Below, piece by piece: positions 46,052 to 55,600 of a stretch of 64,000 nucleotides of DNA. The stretch's first letter is position 1, and every line of letters begins with the position of its first letter. A model generated the notes under the pieces. It made no database searches, was not told the origin of the DNA, and worked only from the letters and a program-made list of their open reading frames with translations. The position numbers and the translations under genes are program-made. Origin of the DNA: Ascidiaceihabitans sp023955215 (GTDB lineage: Bacteria > Pseudomonadota > Alphaproteobacteria > Rhodobacterales > Rhodobacteraceae); contig CALSPX010000003.1 in assembly GCA_943788345.1 (NCBI GenBank), positions 1 through 64,000 of the forward strand, written 5' to 3'.

Positions 46052-47062
46052 TTGACAGACCTGACTGGCATAGAAAACAATGACAAGACTGCAGCCGCTG
46101 CCAATCGCACGCGGCTGACGTTTGAATTGTTTGTCGAGAAGGGGTTTGATGAATTCGAACTAGGATGCATCATCCGCACATTGTCACTGGCCAATGACAT
46201 CCACCCCAACGCACCGTTTGAATGGCGGTTCACCTCTAATGAACCTGGTATGGTCACATCGGCCAATGGCATGATCGTACGTGCAGAACCCGCCATTCCA
46301 GACCACGGGTTTTCCGATCTGATGATTGTAATCGGTGGAACGCGCGTTGACGCCGCCAGTTGGTTGGTGCGCCTTCGTATGATGCAACGCCAAGGCCTTA
46401 GCGTAGTTTTGCTGTCTGACGCTGCAACGGCCTACATCCGATCATCCCAACGGTTAGAGGGGCGGATCACCACCCATTGGCGCGACATCGAGTTGCTGAA
46501 TGAAACGGGTTACTACCCCAATCTATCTGCACGCCTGTCTGAAAGTTCTGGTGGCATCATCACCGCGGCAGGGGTGGGTGCGACGACAGACCTGATTATT
46601 GGTTTGATCGCGTCCTATCTATCGGCACCAATGATTGCGGAGTTGGGGAACCGGTTGTTGCTGAACACATTGCGCAAAAGCACGGCAGAACAGCCCAAGA
46701 AGATTTCCGACAGTCCCAGCCTGTTTGACAACCGAATGCGGGATGTCATCGCGATCATGGAAGACAGCATTTCTGAACCGCTGCCCATGACTGAGATCAC
46801 CAAACAAGCGGGCGTTTCGACCCGACAGCTTGAGCGCGTATTTCGCGAAGTGTTCGATGAATCCCCCGCACGGTTCTATAAGGTGCTGCGTATCAAACAC
46901 GCGCGGTCCTTGGTTGAAGAAACGTTATTACCATTGGTGGAGGTTGCATTGGCTTCTGGCTTTGGCTCGACCAGTACAATGTCGGCGGCGCTGCGCAGCG
47001 AATATGGACTGACAGCCCACCAAATGCGCCAACGTAAAAAAGTGCGCTTGCTCGAGTTTTGA
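46052..47062 (+). CDS. GlxA-family transcriptional regulator (DJ-1/PfpI + AraC)
   Basis: The 336-residue protein has an N-terminal amidotransferase-like DJ-1/PfpI domain (LTFELFVEKGFDEFELGCII, LMIVIGGTRVD, VVLLSDAATAYIRSSQRLEG) whose usual nucleophile Cys is replaced (LSDAA), so it is a ligand sensor, and a C-terminal AraC domain (EITKQAGVSTRQLERVFREV, VEVALASGFGSTSTMSAALR). The first usable start is a TTG at 46052. Relatives activate catabolism of carnitine, betaines or arginine. It precedes an operator-like array and a probable catabolic operon. Confidence 0.87.
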   Translation: MTDLTGIENNDKTAAAANRTRLTFELFVEKGFDEFELGCIIRTLSLANDIHPNAPFEWRFTSNEPGMVTSANGMIVRAEPAIPDHGFSDLMIVIGGTRVDAASWLVRLRMMQRQGLSVVLLSDAATAYIRSSQRLEGRITTHWRDIELLNETGYYPNLSARLSESSGGIITAAGVGATTDLIIGLIASYLSAPMIAELGNRLLLNTLRKSTAEQPKKISDSPSLFDNRMRDVIAIMEDSISEPLPMTEITKQAGVSTRQLERVFREVFDESPARFYKVLRIKHARSLVEETLLPLVEVALASGFGSTSTMSAALRSEYGLTAHQMRQRKKVRLLEF

Positions 47063-47164
47063 TCGCCTTTAGGTTGGGCCAGTTTGCTCAATCTAAACAA
47101 AGGTTAAGGCTATGAGAAATATTAATAATTCGTAAATTCAGTCTGTAAAAAATGGATGCTAAAA

Positions 47165-47266
47165 CTGTACAGATTTGGGTCAGATCTGTGCAGTTACCCG
47201 CGTAAGGGGAATATATTTTCGAATTTGTCAAAACTGACTGCACAGTTTGATGGGGCATCTGTACAG
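47165..47266. promoter_or_regulatory. four-copy CTGTRCAG operator-like array
   Basis: Palindromic cores sit at 47165-47172 (CTGTACAG), 47186-47193 (CTGTGCAG), 47238-47245 (CTGCACAG) and 47259-47266 (CTGTACAG). Starts within each pair are exactly 21 bases apart, and the pairs are 52 bases apart, close to whole helical turns. It lies in the 316-bp gap between the GlxA and LysR regulators, which otherwise holds no gene. Confidence 0.6.
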
Positions 47267-47378
47267 TTTGCGTTGATTTGGCGGGTGTACGGGGCGTTAA
47301 CCCTGCCATCTGCATGTTTTGACCTGCATCATAACTTCAGATAGCTTGAAATTAGCAGGCCTAAATTCAGGATAACCT

Positions 47379-48239
47379 ATGGCGATCAAAGTCGAAATGC
47401 TGCGTTGCTTCCATGCTGTCGTGGACAATGGAAACCTCATGCAAGCCGCCAAAGAACTGGGGCGGACCCCTTCGGCAGTTTCAATGATGCTTAAGCAATT
47501 TGAGGACCACATCGGCGCGCCTTTGTTTGAAGCAGGGCGAAAATCTCGCCTGACTGCGCTGGGCGAAATGATTCATGTCGAGGCGCGTAGAGAGTTGATT
47601 CACTTCGATAAATCCGTTTCGATGATCAATGCATTGGCACGGTCCCAAGCGGGATTGGTGCGTATTGCGGCAACGCCTTCTGCGGCCAACACGATCTTAC
47701 CACCGGTCATAGAACGCTTTACCAAATCCCATCCTGCAGTGCGGTTGGACGTGCGCGATATGTCCTCGGCTGATGTGTTGCATACTTTGTACGAAGATCA
47801 GGCTGATATCGGGATTGGGACTATTCCGGATTCCAATAATTTTGAGCATTTTGAACTGTTTAGCGATAGATTTGGTGTTGTCTGTCGCCATGATCATCCC
47901 CTTGCCAAAGATTGGGATCAACTCGCTTGGGCCGATGTCGCACCCCATCGTTTCATCGCAAACGGGTCATGTTCGATGGTCCAAGACCCTGAATTTGCAC
48001 CAATTTTAGAGGGTTCGTTGATCATGGCATCTACCACGATCTCGCTGTTGGCACTTGTGAACGCAGGCATTGGGATTACAGTGTTGCCGGAACAGGCTTT
48101 GCCGTCGACATACAGCGATTTGGTTTTCCTTAAGTTGTTGAATATCAATGAGATAAGAAAAGTCGGGGTTGCATCACTGCCCGAAAACGAACTGACACCA
48201 GCGGTAAAATCCTTCTTGAATATACTTAAGGTAAACTGA
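47379..48239 (+). CDS. LysR-family transcriptional regulator
   Basis: The 286-residue protein has a winged helix-turn-helix (MLRCFHAVVDNGNLMQAAKE, GRTPSAVSMMLKQFEDHIGA) and the effector domain (VRIAATPSAANTILPPVIER, DIGIGTIPDSNNFEHFELFS, LALVNAGIGITVLPE). Same direction as and 81 bases ahead of the dehydrogenase gene, so it probably controls it, with or without the GlxA regulator. Confidence 0.9.
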   Translation: MAIKVEMLRCFHAVVDNGNLMQAAKELGRTPSAVSMMLKQFEDHIGAPLFEAGRKSRLTALGEMIHVEARRELIHFDKSVSMINALARSQAGLVRIAATPSAANTILPPVIERFTKSHPAVRLDVRDMSSADVLHTLYEDQADIGIGTIPDSNNFEHFELFSDRFGVVCRHDHPLAKDWDQLAWADVAPHRFIANGSCSMVQDPEFAPILEGSLIMASTTISLLALVNAGIGITVLPEQALPSTYSDLVFLKLLNINEIRKVGVASLPENELTPAVKSFLNILKVN

Positions 48240-48320
48240 AATATCTTTCAGTTAATTGCGATTGATTGAAGGTAATTTGTGGCGCAAATTGTGGGAAATT
48301 TCCAACAGTTAGGCGCGCAG

Positions 48321-49772
48321 ATGACACAATCATATAAGAACTATATCGCAGGTGAATGGGTCGCTGGTGGCTCCGAAGTCGAAAACCGCAATCCGTCTGA
48401 TCTATCTGATGTTGTTGGACTTTATGCCCAAGCAACCTCTGATCAGCTTGAGCAAGCCCTTGACCAAGCACGCGTCGCTCAGGCCGAATGGGCCGCCACG
48501 GGAATCGAAAAGAAATACAACGTCTTGATGGCCATCGGCACCGAGATGATGGCCCGCGCCGAAGAGTTGGGTACATTGCTTTCCCGCGAAGAAGGCAAGC
48601 CGTTGGCAGAGGGCAAAGGCGAAGTTTACCGCGCCGGCCAGTTCTTCACCTACTACGCCGCTGAATCCCTTCGTCAAATGGGCGACACAGCAGACAGCAC
48701 ACGCGAAAACATCGAGATCGATGTGCGCCGCGAAGCACTGGGTGTTGTAGGCATTATCTCGCCCTGGAACTTCCCAACGGCCACGGCCTCTTGGAAGATC
48801 GCGCCAGCCCTGTGTTATGGCAACGCAGTTGTATGGAAACCTGCAAATGCGACACCTGCATCCGCCGTTGCATTGACAGAGATCATTGCGAAACAAGATA
48901 TCCCGAAGGGTTTGTTTTCATTGGTAATGGGTGCTGGTTCTGAAGTGGGTCAACGCCTTGTCGAAAGCCCGAAAGTGGACGGTATTTCCTTCACAGGTTC
49001 TGTGCCTGTTGGCAAAGGTATTGCACGTGCAGCCATCGAAAACCTTACTAAAATTCAGATGGAAATGGGTTCTAAAAACGCACTAGCGGTTATGGATGAT
49101 GCAGACATCGATCTGGCTGTGGCAATGGCTGCAGGTGGCGCTTTTGGGGGCACAGGTCAGAAATGCACAGCATCTTCCCGCCTTATCGTACACTCAGCCG
49201 TTCACGATGAATTCGTGTCAAAATTATTGGTCGCAACTGAAGCAATGAAGGTTGGGCACGCACTTGAGGCCGGTACACAGATCGGTCCCGTTGTGAGCCA
49301 ACAACAACTGACTGAGAACATGGCCTATGTTGAGTTGGGTAAATCCGAGGGTGCGGAACTGCTTTGCGGTGGCCAACGTTTGGAAATGCCGACTGAAGGG
49401 TATTACATGGCTCCTGGGCTTTTCATCAATTCAAACAATGACATGCGTATCAACCGCGAAGAAATGTTTGCCCCGCTAACTGCTGTCATCAAGGTCGATA
49501 GCTACGATGAGGCACTGACAACTTTGAATGATACGAACTTTGGTTTGACGGCTGGTATTATGACCCAGAACCTCGCACGCGCTACGCACTTCCGTCGCAA
49601 TGCGAAATCCGGTTGCGTCATGGTGAACCTTGCAACGGCTGGTACAGACTATCACGTGCCATTCGGTGGTCGTGGCGACAGTTCATACGGGCCACGCGAA
49701 CAGGGGTCTTACGCGGCTGAGTTCTACACTGTTGTAAAGACAGCGTATATTTCATCAGGGACACCAATGTAA
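48321..49772 (+). CDS. aldehyde dehydrogenase, alpha-ketoglutarate-semialdehyde type
   Basis: The 483-residue NAD(P)-dependent enzyme has IISPWNFPTATASWKIAPAL, the Glu of QMEMGSKNALAVMDDADID and catalytic Cys in FGGTGQKCTASSR. The C-terminal FGGRGDSSYGPREQGSYAAE resembles alpha-ketoglutaric semialdehyde dehydrogenases (YcbD group), which finish breakdown of glucarate, arabinose or hydroxyproline. Substrate is inferred from that similarity. ATG 48321 gives a standard start (MTQSYKNYIAGEWVAG); a GTG 42 bases earlier is less likely. The stop overlaps the next ATG (TAATG). Confidence 0.88.
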   Translation: MTQSYKNYIAGEWVAGGSEVENRNPSDLSDVVGLYAQATSDQLEQALDQARVAQAEWAATGIEKKYNVLMAIGTEMMARAEELGTLLSREEGKPLAEGKGEVYRAGQFFTYYAAESLRQMGDTADSTRENIEIDVRREALGVVGIISPWNFPTATASWKIAPALCYGNAVVWKPANATPASAVALTEIIAKQDIPKGLFSLVMGAGSEVGQRLVESPKVDGISFTGSVPVGKGIARAAIENLTKIQMEMGSKNALAVMDDADIDLAVAMAAGGAFGGTGQKCTASSRLIVHSAVHDEFVSKLLVATEAMKVGHALEAGTQIGPVVSQQQLTENMAYVELGKSEGAELLCGGQRLEMPTEGYYMAPGLFINSNNDMRINREEMFAPLTAVIKVDSYDEALTTLNDTNFGLTAGIMTQNLARATHFRRNAKSGCVMVNLATAGTDYHVPFGGRGDSSYGPREQGSYAAEFYTVVKTAYISSGTPM

Positions 49773-50761
49773 TGTCCGCAAAACCGGTCCTTATTGATAA
49801 TCTGCAATACGCCAACTTCTCGCCCAAGGTTTTCGAACAAATGCGGGCAGGGGGCGTGGACGCAGTGCATGTGACGATCGCATATCACGAGAGTTTTCGT
49901 GAGATGATCCTGAACCTTGAACAGTGGAATCGCTGGTTCGAGGTCCATGGCGATCTGATCTTTAAAGGGACCACAGCGACAGACGTTCGTTTGGCGCAAG
50001 AGACTGGACGCACTGCAATTTTCTTTGGTTTCCAGAACCCTAGCCCGATTGAAGATGATATTGGGTTGGTGGAAATTTGCCATCAACTTGGCATTCGTTT
50101 CATGCAACTCACCTATAACAATCAGTCGTTGTTGGCGACGGGATGTTACGAGGATGACGATACCGGCCTGACCCGTATGGGCAAACAGGTGGTCGCGGAA
50201 ATGAACCGCGTTGGCATGGTCATCGACATGTCGCATTCTGCGGATCGTTCCACCTTAGAGGCGATTGAGCATTCTACCCGCCCAATCGCGATCACCCACG
50301 CCAATCCAGATTGGTGGCATCCTGCGTTGCGCAACAAATCCGATGAGGTTTTGCGTGCCTTGACGGACAAAGGCGGGATGCTAGGTTTTTCAATATACCC
50401 GCACCACTTGGCGGGTGGGACCAACTGCACCTTGGATAGTTTTTGCCAGATGATAGCTGAAGCCGCATCGCGCTATGGCGCTGAAAATTTAGGTATTGGG
50501 ACGGACCTGTGTCAGGACCAACCCGATAGTATTGTGGAGTGGATGCGGGTCGGCCGCTGGTCGAAAACGATCGATTATGGTGAAGGTTCGGCGAGCAATG
50601 CTGGCTTCCCAGCAATGCCAACATGGTTTAATAACAATCGCGATTTTGGTAATATTGCCAAGGGTTTGATCGCCGTTGGTATGAAACAGAATGAAGTGGA
50701 TGGCGTGATGGGTAACAACTGGCTGCGCTTTTACGAAACCAGCTTTGGTCCTGGCAAATGA
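49772..50761 (+). CDS. M19 membrane-dipeptidase-like protein, divergent
   Basis: The 329-residue protein follows the M19 fold: GRTAIFFGFQNPSPIEDDIG, IRFMQLTYNNQSL, VIDMSHSADRSTLEAIEHS with His, IAITHANPDWWHP with His, and LGIGTDLCQDQP with the Asp. The N-terminal metal motif His-x-Asp is absent: the expected place reads VLIDNLQYANFSPKV. So one metal ligand pair is changed, and the enzyme may act on a non-peptide amide or as an altered hydrolase. It overlaps both neighbours, in one operon with the dehydrogenase. Confidence 0.75.
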   Translation: MSAKPVLIDNLQYANFSPKVFEQMRAGGVDAVHVTIAYHESFREMILNLEQWNRWFEVHGDLIFKGTTATDVRLAQETGRTAIFFGFQNPSPIEDDIGLVEICHQLGIRFMQLTYNNQSLLATGCYEDDDTGLTRMGKQVVAEMNRVGMVIDMSHSADRSTLEAIEHSTRPIAITHANPDWWHPALRNKSDEVLRALTDKGGMLGFSIYPHHLAGGTNCTLDSFCQMIAEAASRYGAENLGIGTDLCQDQPDSIVEWMRVGRWSKTIDYGEGSASNAGFPAMPTWFNNNRDFGNIAKGLIAVGMKQNEVDGVMGNNWLRFYETSFGPGK

Positions 50762-52407
50762 ACGCGTTCGTCGCCCCCACACCAGCGCCGCTGCGCCCAC
50801 CATCACAAGTGATGCGTTTGTCGCGCATGGGGTCGATGTTTCCGACACGGTTGTCTTTCTTACGCAGCTTGATGCGCCGCCTTGCGGTCGAAAAGGTCAA
50901 GGTGACCCGTCCTGTTTGGGAGATGTCAGATGATGGGTTTGGTCGTGCGGTTTATAGCTTAGACTTTGGCGGGCACACTTACAGCCTTGTTGCCATCTCT
51001 ACGGACTTACCGCCGGAAATGCGTACCGACCGCGTGATTGCCGAGGCGTGGGACAGCGCATATGTCCTATATGACGGCGTGCCCGATGCCGCAGAGTTGG
51101 ATCGCATAACCGCCAACGCTCCACGACAAGAAGCGGGGCGTTTTACGGAACGTGATCTGGTCCTTAGCCGTGCAAACAAGTCGGTACGCCTGTTCGCGCA
51201 CGTGACAGAGCGTCTGCAAGCAGGACAGCAACCCGACACAGATATGATCCGCAGCGTTGGCTACCTGATGCGTACAACGGCTGTGTACGGTAACGGAAAG
51301 TTCGGGATCGCTGACCGCAGGCTGATCGCGGATCGGCCAGGTTTAGAGGGGCCATTTGCGGCGGAAATGCTGACTGTCTGGTTGATCCGTAATTTCACTC
51401 ATGACTTGGCTGAACATGTTGGTGGCGCGCCACTGGACGATCATCTTAAACGCCATTTGGGTGTCGGCAATTCAACTGGCCTGGGAATGGCACCATTTTT
51501 GGTAACGCACCCTGTGTTGTTGAACAATTGGATGCTGGCACGTGAGACTGCATTGGCCCGCGTGCGTGCGATACCTGTGCTGCAACCTGATCAGAAGGCA
51601 CGTGTTTTAGAATTGGCCAAACGCGCAACACAGCATTTGGCACAATGGGATGTTCCGGATGTGGATCACCAAAGGCGCATTGAAAAATTACGCGCTGATT
51701 GGGCTGGGGTTGAAGCTTCGATAGAACTTTACTTGAACCAAACCTACCCATTGGATGCGTTGATGGCCTCCATGTCGCAGCGATCTGAAGATGTGCAAGA
51801 ATTGATGGTCTCCCTATTGATCGAACCCTTTGGGGATTTGGTGGATGACCTTTGCGAAACGATGGGGGACACAATTGGTCCGCTTTCGAGCGTAATCAAA
51901 GACACAGACACCCTTCGTGTGCTGCTTGAGCAGTATTTTTCATGGGCGATGGAAATTGATTTCTCTGCTCCTGCTGAACACCAACAGTTTTGGTATGTTA
52001 GCGAAGCCAAGCAAGAGCCGCGATTGGGTGATCGCTATCTTGAACCCGGATCAGAATTGGAAAGCCCGCTGGATATCGCCCGTAGAATTGTGTCACTTTA
52101 CAAAGCGCTGCCGTTACAAAATCAGTCGGTGGTGGAATTCTCACGCGACGTGTCTGGCCATGGCTTGGCCATTGAACGCGCCCAGTTGGTCATGCGTTAT
52201 CAATACGGTGAAATCCAAGATAACTTGGTTGGCGTTGGATGTCTGCCGATCGATATGTTGCGCTGTAAGTTGTCGTTCTTTGGCGCGTCCAAGTTTGATC
52301 CGAAATCTGATCGTTGGACACGCATTACCCTTTGCCAAGGGGCACCACTGATTGGTGAGTTGGACAAAGGTGCCGACGATTGGTGGTTGCCGGTGTTTCA
52401 GGCATGA
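50758..52407 (+). CDS. uncharacterised 549-residue protein of the dehydrogenase operon
   Basis: No family is recognised with confidence. The sequence is soluble, mostly helical, with no signal peptide: VYSLDFGGHTYSLVAISTDL and TDRVIAEAWDSAYVLYDGVP near residues 63-115, RSVGYLMRTTAVYGNGKFGI near 165, and a C-terminal part IQDNLVGVGCLPIDMLRCKL. His and Arg residues are scattered in conserved-looking blocks, as in an enzyme. It overlaps the dipeptidase gene by four bases and the next gene by four, so it acts in the same pathway or complex. Confidence 0.7.
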   Translation: MNAFVAPTPAPLRPPSQVMRLSRMGSMFPTRLSFLRSLMRRLAVEKVKVTRPVWEMSDDGFGRAVYSLDFGGHTYSLVAISTDLPPEMRTDRVIAEAWDSAYVLYDGVPDAAELDRITANAPRQEAGRFTERDLVLSRANKSVRLFAHVTERLQAGQQPDTDMIRSVGYLMRTTAVYGNGKFGIADRRLIADRPGLEGPFAAEMLTVWLIRNFTHDLAEHVGGAPLDDHLKRHLGVGNSTGLGMAPFLVTHPVLLNNWMLARETALARVRAIPVLQPDQKARVLELAKRATQHLAQWDVPDVDHQRRIEKLRADWAGVEASIELYLNQTYPLDALMASMSQRSEDVQELMVSLLIEPFGDLVDDLCETMGDTIGPLSSVIKDTDTLRVLLEQYFSWAMEIDFSAPAEHQQFWYVSEAKQEPRLGDRYLEPGSELESPLDIARRIVSLYKALPLQNQSVVEFSRDVSGHGLAIERAQLVMRYQYGEIQDNLVGVGCLPIDMLRCKLSFFGASKFDPKSDRWTRITLCQGAPLIGELDKGADDWWLPVFQA

Positions 52408-52886
52408 ACGGGTATTCTTTCACTGAGGTCGAGGGCGTTTTGACCAAAGCCGCGCGTGGCAGCGGTGCTGGCGTTGCGCATGCGGCAAGGTTTGCAAAGG
52501 CTGCCGCATTGGCGCTTGCCTCTGACGAAGGCGCGGACTTGGTGAATGCTGCACTTGCTGATTTACCAAATGGTATAATCAGGGATCACGCTATTTGGAT
52601 TCAACGCGATTTGGCTGATGCGGGTGAGGGCATCGTTATGTTCCCCAATGGCGATGCGCTTTGGGTTGGGTACATCGATTCACTGCCCTACAAATCGGTT
52701 GAAACGCCGACAGGCGAAATCGCTGTGTATATGGACGTTTTTGCCAAACCAGTCAGGCCACCGCGCGTTTTTATTTCAGATGAGAATATGGCAAAGTGGC
52801 AGGTATTGGCAGCCAAAACCTATGTGCCAGAAACCGAACAATCGCGCCTTGGCGGCGCGGGCGCTGGGCTGACCGACAACGATTAA
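52404..52886 (+). CDS. DUF3726-like protein
   Basis: The 160-residue product starts at ATG 52404 overlapping the previous stop. SFTEVEGVLTKAARGSGAGV, AHAARFAKAAALALASDEGA and VYMDVFAKPVRPPRVFISDE recall DUF3726 proteins. Helical first half, beta-rich second half. Last gene of the operon; likely a small partner of the 549-residue protein. Its TAA overlaps the truA stop as TTAA. Confidence 0.6.
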   Translation: MNGYSFTEVEGVLTKAARGSGAGVAHAARFAKAAALALASDEGADLVNAALADLPNGIIRDHAIWIQRDLADAGEGIVMFPNGDALWVGYIDSLPYKSVETPTGEIAVYMDVFAKPVRPPRVFISDENMAKWQVLAAKTYVPETEQSRLGGAGAGLTDND

Positions 52887-53650
52887 GCGAACGGGTCGTC
52901 TGGATAGACCACTTTGGCAAGGTAAAGCCCATATGGTGGCGACACTGGCCCACATGCAGACCGCTCACGCGCCTCTAAAGCTTCCTTTACCCGCTCTGGC
53001 CCCCAAGTGCCTGCGCCCACACGCTCTAGCGTGCCCACAATGCTGCGCACTTGGTTGTGCAAAAACGATCGCGCCCGCACATGAAAGTGCAGTTCTGGTC
53101 CCCAACGGGTTTCGAGCTGTTCAATGTCTAAAACATCGAGGTTCTTAACGGGGCTTTTGGCCTGACAGATGCTGGACCTGAAAGTGGTAAAGTCATGCTG
53201 ACCGATAAAGTGAGCCGCACCTTCGCGCATCGCTTCGATATCGAGTGGATTGGAGACCTGCCAAACAAGACCCGCCTGATGCCCGCAAGGGGCGCGGCGC
53301 ACAAGAAGGCGAAAGAAATACTGACGCTCAAGCGCTGAGAACCTTGCATGCCATTCATCATCAACCCGTGCGCAGTCAACAATGGAGACAGGGGCAGGTT
53401 TCATATGGAAATTTAGCGCCTCAGATAGGCGGAATGGTTCCCAGTCCTTGTCCAAATCGCAATGGGCCACTTGAGCCAAGCCATGAACGCCTGCGTCGGT
53501 TCGTCCTGCAGCGGCGATCGTATGTGACCGGTTTTCTAATTTAGCCAAAGCCGCTTCAATCACGCCCTGAACTGAGGGGCGGTCATTTTGGCGTTGCCAT
53601 CCAGAGAAGGGCGCACCGTGGTATTCGACTTTTAAGGCATATCTAGGCAT
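52883..53650 (-). CDS. truA: tRNA pseudouridine synthase A
   Basis: The 255-residue enzyme makes pseudouridine at tRNA positions 38-40. It begins YALKVEYHGAPFSGWQRQ, has the catalytic Asp in AAAGRTDAGVHGLAQVAHCD and the C-terminal RARSFLHNQVRSIVGTLERV. Usual length. Convergent with the DUF3726-like gene. Confidence 0.96.
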   Translation of the reverse strand: MPRYALKVEYHGAPFSGWQRQNDRPSVQGVIEAALAKLENRSHTIAAAGRTDAGVHGLAQVAHCDLDKDWEPFRLSEALNFHMKPAPVSIVDCARVDDEWHARFSALERQYFFRLLVRRAPCGHQAGLVWQVSNPLDIEAMREGAAHFIGQHDFTTFRSSICQAKSPVKNLDVLDIEQLETRWGPELHFHVRARSFLHNQVRSIVGTLERVGAGTWGPERVKEALEARERSACGPVSPPYGLYLAKVVYPDDPFA

Positions 53651-53738
53651 TCGAATTCCCTATCTTGGCTTTTTGACTTGGGCAATCCCCTGTGCCTGCC
53701 TATGTTAAGATCAATAATAGGCGAGTGGGGCCCAAAGA

Positions 53739-55154
53739 GTGGTAATTCCAACGATTGCAGACGGTTTGCTGCGCGGTGTCGAAACAGTTCAAGACACGGT
53801 GTCAAAGGCATTCTTTGAGCCCGTCATTCGTTTGGGTGTCACGGGTTTGGCTCGTTCGGGCAAAACCGTGTTCATCACATCCTTGGTTGCAAACTTATTG
53901 GACCAAGGGCGGATGCCCCATTTGTTGGCTGCATCTGAAGGACGGATCGAAGCCGCGTTCTTGCAACCCCAACCCGATGATACCGTCCCACGTTTTGAAT
54001 ACGAGGCGCACATGGCGGCGCTTACGGCCCCAACGCCGTCTTGGCCCGAGAGTACGCGTGCGATTAGTGAGTTGCGCATCTCGTTAAAGGTCCGCCCCAA
54101 TGGTCTGCTCGCGGGGCTTCAGGGACCACGTACGATCCATCTGGATATCGTTGATTATCCGGGGGAATGGTTGCTGGATTTGGGGTTGCTAGATCTCAGT
54201 TACGACGAGTGGAGCGCGCAGGTTCTGGACCGCATTGCTGATAGATCGCAGGCCAAGGCTTTCCTTGAGTTTGCTAACAACACTGATGGCAAGGCTAAAC
54301 TGGAAGAGCCAGTAGCGCAGGCCTTGGCATCCGAGTTTTCCAGCTATCTGAATGCGGCGCGCGATGATGGTTTTTATGACTGCACGCCGGGCCGGTTCCT
54401 TTTGCCCGGTGACTTGGCTGGGTCACCTGTACTCACCTTTGCACCTTTGCCTAAAACATCAAGTGTGCCCCGTAGGTCATTGATAAAAGAGATGGAGCTG
54501 CGTTTTGAGTCATATAAATCTCGTATAGTTAAACCGTTCTTTCGTGATCACTTTAGCCGTATAGATCGCCAAGTCGTCTTGGTCGATGCGCTTGGCGCAA
54601 TCAACAATGGGCCTAAAGCGGTTGAGGATATGCGCGGTGCGATGTCAGAAATTCTGTCTTCTTTCCGTCCGGGGCGAAACGCGTTTTTGACCCGTCTGTT
54701 GATGGGCAAGCGGGTTGAGAAAATCTTGTTTGCAGCAACCAAAGCAGATCATATTCATCACACGCAACACCCACGGCTTACATCGATTATGGAGGCGTTG
54801 ACCCGTGATGCCCGCGACCGCGCCAGATTTGCGGGGGCCCAAACCGCCGCGCTGTCAATTGCGTCGTTGCGCGCAACGACAGAGGAAACGGTAAAGCACG
54901 AGGGTGCATCATTGAACGTTGTGCGCGGCGCATTGTTGGAAACTGGAAAACAAGCAGCGTTTCATCCAGGGGATCTGCCAGAGGACCCCAATCACTTGTT
55001 GAACCCAGCACGTGAAGGTGCGGATGAGTGGCTGGATCAAGATTATCAAGTGATGCGTTTTGCACCTGCAAGGCTGACATTGAATCCGGGTGATGGTCCG
55101 CCTCACATTTGGCTTGACCGTGCTGCGCAGTTTTTGATTGGGGACAAATTGTGA
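53739..55154 (+). CDS. YcjX-family GTPase-like protein (DUF463)
   Basis: The 471-residue protein has a P loop (VTGLARSGKTVFITSLVANL), DIVDYPGEWLLDLGLLDLSY, and ILFAATKADHIHHTQHPRL, which plays the NKxD role. YcjX and YcjF (TIGR01620) are paired in many proteobacteria and linked to envelope stress. GTG start. It overlaps the acetyltransferase gene by four bases. Confidence 0.9.
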   Translation: MVIPTIADGLLRGVETVQDTVSKAFFEPVIRLGVTGLARSGKTVFITSLVANLLDQGRMPHLLAASEGRIEAAFLQPQPDDTVPRFEYEAHMAALTAPTPSWPESTRAISELRISLKVRPNGLLAGLQGPRTIHLDIVDYPGEWLLDLGLLDLSYDEWSAQVLDRIADRSQAKAFLEFANNTDGKAKLEEPVAQALASEFSSYLNAARDDGFYDCTPGRFLLPGDLAGSPVLTFAPLPKTSSVPRRSLIKEMELRFESYKSRIVKPFFRDHFSRIDRQVVLVDALGAINNGPKAVEDMRGAMSEILSSFRPGRNAFLTRLLMGKRVEKILFAATKADHIHHTQHPRLTSIMEALTRDARDRARFAGAQTAALSIASLRATTEETVKHEGASLNVVRGALLETGKQAAFHPGDLPEDPNHLLNPAREGADEWLDQDYQVMRFAPARLTLNPGDGPPHIWLDRAAQFLIGDKL

Positions 55155-55600
55155 GCCATATTACTTTGCGTCCAGCGTTTTCCACCGATGCAGGGAAGAC
55201 GGCAGCGATTATGTCGAACTATATGGAAGACACCCTTTGGATGCCTCGCGTCCATACTGGTGCCGAAGATATTGGGTTTCTGGGATTAATGATCGACCGT
55301 GGGTGGGTTACTGTTGCGATGTCTGCAGGCAAAGTCGTTGGTTTCGTGGCGCGCGACGGAGCCAATATTCAAGCGCTGTATGTTGAGAAAAATACGCGAC
55401 GCTTAGGATGTGGGGCACTTTTGCTAGCGCACGCTAAAGCTGACGCTGAAAAGTTGTCACTGTGGTCTTTTCAAGGGAACACGGATGCGCAAGCGTTTTA
55501 TACTGCGAACGGATTTTGCGAAGTTGAACGCACGGACGGTGCAGGGAATGATGAAAATCTGACTGATATCCGATTTGAATGGCATAGGGAGGCTGTGTAA
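55151..55600 (+). CDS. GNAT-family N-acetyltransferase
   Basis: The 149-residue protein has the GNAT fold: ITLRPAFSTDAGKTAAIMSN at the start, GFVARDGANIQALYVEKNTR then RLGCGALLL as the acetyl-CoA pyrophosphate loop, and DAQAFYTANGFCEVERTDG. GTG start overlapping the ycjX stop. Substrate unknown. It sits between ycjX and the TIGR01620 gene, so it is co-expressed with them. Confidence 0.85.
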   Translation: MSHITLRPAFSTDAGKTAAIMSNYMEDTLWMPRVHTGAEDIGFLGLMIDRGWVTVAMSAGKVVGFVARDGANIQALYVEKNTRRLGCGALLLAHAKADAEKLSLWSFQGNTDAQAFYTANGFCEVERTDGAGNDENLTDIRFEWHREAV

